Source of the DNA: Adiantum capillus-veneris | Taxonomy: Eukaryota > Streptophyta > Polypodiopsida > Polypodiales > Pteridaceae | Assembly (NCBI GenBank): GCA_014529385.2 | Contig: CM043959.1 | Location: 85,169,029 to 85,233,028, forward strand | Direction of reading: 5' to 3' | Length of the DNA stretch: 64,000 nucleotides | Shown here: positions 58,160 to 64,000 of the stretch, one piece after another | Layout: each line of letters begins with the position of its first letter | Position numbering within the stretch: position 1 is the first letter of the stretch | Program-made: the position numbers and the translations under genes | Notes under the pieces: generated by a model | What the model was told of the DNA's origin: nothing | The model's input: the letters and a program-made list of their open reading frames with translations, nothing else | The model's database searches: none

Positions 58160-59100
58160 GGCTAAGGCTTTTCAGCTGGTTCCGCGAGGTCTATCTTTTT
58201 TGCATTTTCAGGCCCATCGTAAGATTCTTGGTTGGTTCTTTCCGTGACTGGTGGTGTCATGATGATTTTTCTGTCCTGGATAGTAAACTTCCGATAGTGT
58301 GATGGTACATTTATGTTCCCCTTTTCTGACTCCCCTTTACCATCACTATCTTCTTCCGTAGTCCATATCTCCCTCAAAGACCGTTTCAGTTCTTGGTATT
58401 TCTGTTTACGCTCCAGTTTGGTCCACTCTTGGTCCTTTGTTATTTCTTTTTTTGATTTTTCAGATTTTTGTGATTTTGTTTCGGTTTTAGCTTTTTGTAC
58501 CTGTTTTATTTCCTCTCGCGTTCGTTCTATTCGATTTTTTGAGAATTTTCCTCATATTTGATCTTTTACACAATCCTCTTCTTTTACAAGCATCAAATAG
58601 TGAGTTTTACCTTTTATCCTGGGCATCAGGTTCTCTCTCGCTTTGTTTCCTGCTCGTTTCCTCCTATAGCGTTCTTGGCGTCTAGGGTGTTGGTTAGAAA
58701 AATCATAAAACTTGATATTCTCGGCTTCCCTTACACACTCACTTGAGGTGTCTGAACACTCATTATCTGCATCATCATTTACTTCCAAATGTTCAGAGGA
58801 GTTGTAAAACTCTTCTTGTTCTGGTGGTTCTACCGTCTCCTTTTCTGGTACAACGCTTACCATGTAATAGGGTAACACATCATAGCCATCCTTATCACAA
58901 AATTTTGTTGTTGGACTGTCGGTAATGGTACAGACATCCAATGTTGCTAGTATGTGTTCCCATTTTAGAGGTTCCAAGGCATCTTCAGGGAAAGGTTCCG
59001 AAATATACTCCTTGTCCTCAATTGCTCTTTCTAATACGCATTCCTCTTTTCTTAAGCTTCCACAATGTGAAGCTCCGCACATCCATAGCTCTTTTGGTTG
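58160..59100 (-). pseudogene. Acidic and basic spacer between protease and RT (fossil)
   Basis: No domain recognised. The right part is acidic (CSDTSSECVREAENIKFYDF), followed by a highly basic stretch (HPRRQERYRRKRAGNKAR), then charged sequence. Such long protease-RT spacers are unusual in compact gypsy elements. Confidence 0.55.
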
Positions 59101-59283
59101 CCCTAACCATGCTGGTAGTTATGATCCTACTACTGTAGCTGAATCAAACTCTTCCATAGGTGTTTGGTTCACATCTTTGTAACTATGGTCTTTCAGGTGT
59201 ATTTTAGTTGTTGTCTCGCCATGTCTGAGGTATATGTGGTCATAAACCCAATCTTGGACCATATTCAGTTGTCGCATGAATGG

Positions 59284-60354
59284 TCATCCCAAGATGATCT
59301 TATAATTGTTCTTTTTGTCGAAATCGACTATTACAAATGTATGCTCACACTCAATTCCGCACAAAGTGACAATCACTTTTTCTAAGAGTCCTAATGGCTT
59401 CTCCATGAACCCATCTGCCAATTGCAGTTTCATTCTGGTAGCCCTCAAAGCTGGTTTTCCCCATTTTTTCCAGATTTCCTTGGTGGCAATTGCAACCCCC
59501 GCTCCACTGTCAAGAATAGCCTTGGAAACTACTCCTTGGAATTCTACCGGTAGCATGGTGTTTCCGTCATCTCCCTCGCAATATTCTCCAACCTTATTCA
59601 ATGGTACTGGGCTAGTGTTTAGTTGAGGTCTGTCCAACTCTCTAATCCCTTCTTGTAGCTTGAAGGTGGGGTCTTTCACTCCAAATTTTTCTAGGCATTT
59701 TCCTACTGTGGTCCACATGTTTGGCCTTAACCTTAGGAGTTCTGCTAACGTTATTGTGCATGCCACCGGAGTGGATAACAACTCAATCAATCCTTGCGAA
59801 TCCATCACCTTGTTAGAAGAAAGTCTTTGAGATGGGATTGCTCTCACTTCCGACGTAGCTTCGTACTCTCCTAGGTAAGAGGGTAAAGTTCTCAAAGAGT
59901 CTGGTTGGCCGTGCCCCGAACTAATGGATCCTTGGTCTCCCCCTTGTGAATGTATCTCAAAGTTCAAATTAGATCTTGCCTCAAATTCTTCAATAGGAGG
60001 TAAGATCACATTCTTTTCTTTTTTCGTGCTATTCATGTGGTTGCTCATCCTATTAGCCTCGTTGGAGTCACGGATTTGCTTCCACAATTCATCTCGACCG
60101 TTACAGTCCTTACCCATTTCTACCAATATTTTAGGCTGGAACCCGTCACTTGCCCCATCTGTGGTATTTGGCACTATGATAGGCTCTCCTCTGGATTCAT
60201 AGTCATTAGTGAGTCTTTCCTTTGTTTCCTCAGGTTTCTCTGGCGTTGGTTGGATAGGGGTTGGAGCTGGTGCCTCATTCCAATTTGCAGGTTTACCCAG
60301 CGGTTCTTCCATCAATGATTGAGCCGTCTCGATCATCTTTCTACACATATCCAA
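59284..60354 (-). pseudogene. Linker and aspartic protease of the large gypsy element (fossil)
   Basis: The protease core ILDSGAGVAIATKEIWKKWG is at about 59470-59525 and ends near KNNYKIILG. The preceding 270 residues are a polar linker rich in Pro and Glu (PTPEKPEETKERLTNDYESR) with no recognised fold. Confidence 0.8.
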
Positions 60355-60839
60355 CCTCTATTTTTCTATTTCTGCATATGGGTAAGTCATCCACCTTTGC
60401 TCCTGGGTTTGGTTCTTTTTAAGTCGAGCTTCATAAGATTTTAGAAGCGCATCCAACTGCTCGTTTACCTTGTCTACCAGTACAGATCCTCTTGATCCTG
60501 CACTTTTGGGTTCTGCTATTTCCTTGGGTGCTATTACTGCTGTGGTGTGTTAGCTTAAGCTAGCTAAATCATCTAACTACTCTAATCTGTCCTTGGTATG
60601 TTTCAACTCCTCGGATAGGTTTGTTTGCTCTCGTTCTTTCCTGGCTTTCCTACGCGCCTTTCTAGCTTTCCAAGTGCTTTTCTGATTTTTCGTTTCTGAA
60701 CTTTGGGCATCGGTTTTTGGTTCTTCAACTATGGGTTCAGTCGTCCTTCTTTGGGCTTGGGCCCGTGTTACCGCCTGAATAGGTATGATTGTTTCATTTT
60801 CCGATCCTCCACTGGAAGGTATTGTTCTAACATGTTCAA

Positions 60840-62300
60840 GGTGGTTTTTGCTCCTTTGCTAGGGTTTTTAGGGCAATCGGGAATCAAATGAGTAATTCCA
60901 CATTCTGGGCAATACGCATTGACTCTAATGATTTCATCATGAGGACAGTCTCTCAGTCAATGGTCTCCTCCACACTTGTAGCAAGGTCCCTTGGGTTGTT
61001 GAGGTGCTCCTTGAGCTCCTCTTTGTTGGTAAGCATATCTCTGTCCGCCCATGCCTCCATTGGCTATGAACATCAGTGTTCGTTCATCTAGGCTATATCT
61101 TCCTTCTCCCGCGGCCTGTGCAGCAGTTGGTGGTCCTTGATTCCCTATCATGCTCCATGGTTCTGGTGTCGAGGGTTCTTCCGGTGGATAATAGACAGGT
61201 TTTTCCGCATATCCATTGGGATCTTCATAATATGCATGCATAGGCACTAAAGCCTTTTCTTCTGATTCAGTTACTGTTGGTGTGTATCTTATACAACCTG
61301 GTCGTAATCCTAGTAGGGGTGGTTGTTTCCCCAACACCGATTGTGGTCTTTCTACACCTACAGGTCCTGGTAAGTTGCTTGCTTGATATCTAGGCATCGG
61401 TGGAACTTGAGGGGAAGCTACTCTAGCTTGGGGAGCGTAAGGTCTCTATCTCACACATCCCTTGTTATAATAACATTCCTGGGTCCCATGGTTTGTCCAT
61501 TTTTGTTCAATAACAGACCACTTGGGTTGTTTAGCTTGGGGTTTGGTGTACAAGTTGATCTTTTTTAGCACTTCATCTACGAGCTGCTCCTGGTTTACCG
61601 CTACTTCTCCTTTTGGTATTGTCTTAGAAGACTTGCTTCCACTTTGCTGTGAAGATGAATCTTCATCAAGGTCCTTGAACTCCCCTTCCTTGTAGACCGC
61701 ACAATTTTCCACAAGGTAAAGAGCCTCCTTGGTCAACTCATTCAACGTCATGCTCCTCTTCATATGCAAGTCTTTCTGGAGATCTGCATTCCTTAGTCCT
61801 TGGATGAATATCAGCATAAGTCTAAACTGAGTTGGCAGTTCTTCAACAGGACAGAACTTAACATATCTTTTTAGTCTTAGGGCTGCCTTTCGTACAGATT
61901 ATCCGTCTTTCTGTTTGAATTTATGGATTTGTGAGACTGTATTATGAGCTATTCCCCTTTGAGAGAATTCCTCAATAAACTCGTCAAACACTTCCTCCAT
62001 CGACTCAAAGTCTCTATGCTCTACAGAGTCAAATCAGGTGGCAGCATCTTCCTCTAGGGTTAGTCCAAACCCTACAAATTGGGTGGGAAAATCTAACACC
62101 CCTTCGGCTCTAACTACACGCACAAAGGCTGCTACACGATCTCTTGGGTCTCTGCTTCCTGTGTATTTCTTGTTTACCCATTTTTGCAGTTGAGAGGGTC
62201 TAATTCTTCGATGGTCTACAAACGTCATCATTGGATCACCCCATCCCAGTCGATACACCTCCTCAGGCCTTCTGTAATAGGCTGGTTCCTCTCCCAATGG
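60840..62300 (-). pseudogene. Gag and nucleocapsid of the large gypsy element (fossil)
   Basis: Capsid text at about 62034-62297 (TQFVGFGLTLEEDAAT) and 61446-61817 (MLIFIQGLRNADLQKDLH), a Pro/Gly-rich linker, then a zinc knuckle (GPCYKCGGDH) near 60975 and a second Cys/His cluster near 60900. Confidence 0.82.
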
Positions 62301-62305
62301 TGCTC

Positions 62306-63504
62306 CTAAGCCATAATTTCTAACGGTTCTCGCTGGAGGTGGTTCTTCTCTTCAAACTCGTTCCATGGGTGGTCCTCCAGGCTATGTTGACCCTTGAGTC
62401 TTTGGCTTACTCTCTGCCTGATACCTTGAATAGAGTGGTGGTTCTTGCAAATCCCTGAGTCCTCGTGCGGCTTGATAACCATCTCGGTTTCGGTCTGGTT
62501 CCATTGTTGCACTCTATCGAAGCCATGCCTGCAATGATGGCTAGTTTGCTGGTTGGTCTTGGTTGTTGAATGCTTGCGGTCTGGTGGAATGTGAAGTAGT
62601 GTCATACTCATCTGAAAAAGGATTCGTTGACTTGCTTGGGGTGTGGGCGGCTCTTGGCACTTCCTCAAGGGCATATGCTGATGCTCCTAGGCCTATTGCT
62701 CTCTCTACTTCCTCTGGGAGAATACGTTGGTATTCTCGTCCGTATCTATCAACAAAAACTATGCCCTTCCCCGTAGCAGTTTCATAAGAAAATAAGTAAA
62801 GAACCTTGTCTTTGCTTAGTTCGTTTACGTATGGTTCTTTGCTGCGAAAGTAAGAGACTATACCCTCGCTCTCATGTTTGTAGATTCCCACATTCTCATT
62901 ATAAGTTGGAACCCTGGTTGTTTTCTTATCATACATAAATATAGCTCTGGGCCGATCAATGTTTGGTGGTGGTTATTGAGTTTCTGAAACCATTTTCCCT
63001 TTTGCCACGTTATCTCCATATCTGTTGTAATCTTCAGGGTTACTAACTATTAAATAGTGGTCCCCCTTTTCGTCTCGGAATCTATCTCCATCATCATACA
63101 CTCGGATTATCTCCAATCTTTGAGCTGGTCTCTCTTCCGGCAAGCTCAAAGATACAAATGCACTGGCGGCCTTGATAGTCTGAATAGACTAGGGCTCCTC
63201 TCGAGTTTGTTCCCTCTAAGAAGATCATCGTGAGCCTGGAATCATTCAAAGGATTTTGGGAGGTGCTTCCTCCTCGCATAGGTCCATCATAGGTGAAACC
63301 TCCTGGCTATCGACTACCCATCATAAAGAAAGATTTTTCTGACAAAGTGTCAGTATCACTACCTTCCTCAATAATCGGTGCTAGCGGATCTAGCCTTGCC
63401 TGAGTTACACTCTCTTCTGTGGACACTAAGCTACCTTGGTCACCTGCCACTTTCTGGTCTCTAACAATGTATCTTCCTGATCTTAAATTCATCAAACTTA
63501 TCAA
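62306..63504 (-). other. Pre-gag region with repeated small modules
   Basis: About 1.2 kb upstream of gag with no known domain. Three similar modules can be seen: ALVYSDYQGRQCICIF (near 63150-63200), RFRDEKGDHYLIV (near 63041-63095) and VFVDRYGREYQRIL (near 62715-62760). Each has a hydrophobic strand, an Asp or Glu/Lys turn with Gly, and a second strand. A polar Ser/Thr/Pro tail follows the third. Function unknown. Confidence 0.45.
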
Positions 63505-64000
63505 TGCAATTTATCACAAATTCAACCACTCACCTGGCAATGGGTCAGTTTCTGCACAACTTCTTGCTCTGTTGCTGAATATACCTGTTCACAAGCATTT
63601 TAATTTCGGCAATCGAATCAAAGCATTTATCTGCTAGAGGTTATCTTAGTAATGATTGGTATAACTGGAGAGTTAATCTCAACCACTACTGTATTTTATG
63701 CACTGCTGATGTTCTGGATTAGGTTTGCTAATCTAAAACTGTACTACTCTCCGTTGTTGGTCAATTTATGCGAAAAAGTTTGAATTCAGTCTTTTGCTTT
63801 GTCAAATGGGCAAACAAGGTCCAAATTCACTTCTGAAAGAAGTTCTGGAACCCTTAAGCCAAATGGAACCTCACTGTCTATGCCAGGTCAAATTTTCTTT
63901 GCAGTATGTCCCAATAGACATCCTACGCATAGGATATCTCCTGCTGTGTTTTGCCTGGATTTTTGCACTGTTGTACCCTCTTGTTGTGCTGAGCTTACAG
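63505..64000 (-). other. Leader or LTR of the large gypsy element; no gene
   Basis: No coding text is recognised. By position it should be 5' leader or LTR in minus orientation, cut by the window end. Confidence 0.4.

Larger units (their letters stand above)
55915..63504 (-). mobile_element. Large Ty3/gypsy element, minus strand (pre-gag region to integrase start)
   Basis: Order from right to left: pre-gag region (62306-63504), gag (about 61440-62300), nucleocapsid (60840-61000), linker, protease (59284-59530), a long spacer (58160-59100), RT (about 57170-58086), RNase H (about 56777-57170) and the integrase zinc-binding region (55920-56575). No chromodomain and no archaeal RNase H, so it belongs to neither chromoviruses nor Tat. 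The 3' end is cut by the chromovirus-like fragment at 55910; the 5' LTR, if present, lies beyond or across the window end. At least eight breaks. Confidence 0.88.

Overview
The window looks like repeat-dense nuclear DNA of a land plant. The evidence is several plant Ty3/gypsy lineages (a chromovirus with a C-terminal chromodomain, and Tat-like elements with a second, archaeal-type RNase H), Ty1/copia, a CACTA (Tnp2) DNA transposon with GT-AG introns, a LINE 3' end, and very long CT/GA, GT and AT microsatellites. The lineage mix and the HSPA12-like Hsp70 exon would suit a fern, another seed-free plant or a gymnosperm, but I cannot decide from sequence alone. I see no rRNA, tRNA, CRISPR array, organelle insert or bacterial-style operon.

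Layout. 1-5.56 kb: the 3' part of a chromovirus with a long open pol and one LTR; the LTR carries a regular array of paired inverted CCAAT boxes. 5.56-9.0 kb: anonymous DNA, a 37-bp tandem repeat, and a 1.3-kb TTAA-bounded inverted-repeat element. 9.0-11.1 kb: a copia fossil ending in a GA tract. 11.1-15.5 kb: microsatellites, a decayed minus-strand coding region, a 44-bp palindrome, and a spliced-looking minus-strand gene I do not recognise, with an 8-residue repeat. 15.6-19.6 kb: a 2.26-kb tandem duplication carrying a first exon of an HSPA12-type Hsp70 gene that runs into kilobase-scale CT tracts, plus a truncated LINE. 20.5-23.2 kb: a decayed CACTA transposase.

From 23.4 kb onward almost everything is retrotransposon. 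There is a minus-strand gypsy fossil (24.9-27.5 kb). A plus-strand Tat-like element with two ~2.1-kb pyrimidine-rich LTRs follows (27.5-38.7 kb). Directly joined to it are an inverted fragment of its own gag-protease region (38.7-40.3 kb) and a second, different minus-strand Tat-like element (40.3-46.4 kb). Next come a probable solo copia LTR (48.7-49.3 kb), a plus-strand gag fragment (about 51 kb), and a mosaic of three minus-strand gypsy pieces (52.7-63.5 kb). The last and largest piece has an unusual region upstream of gag.

No clearly functional host gene or new multi-gene system is evident. The best leads for something undescribed are the extra coding-like region between primer-binding site and gag in the Tat-like element, the repeated small modules upstream of gag in the last element, the TTAA-bounded element, the inverted CCAAT array, and the duplicated Hsp70 exon feeding into CT tracts. 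The retroelements are described here as fossils.
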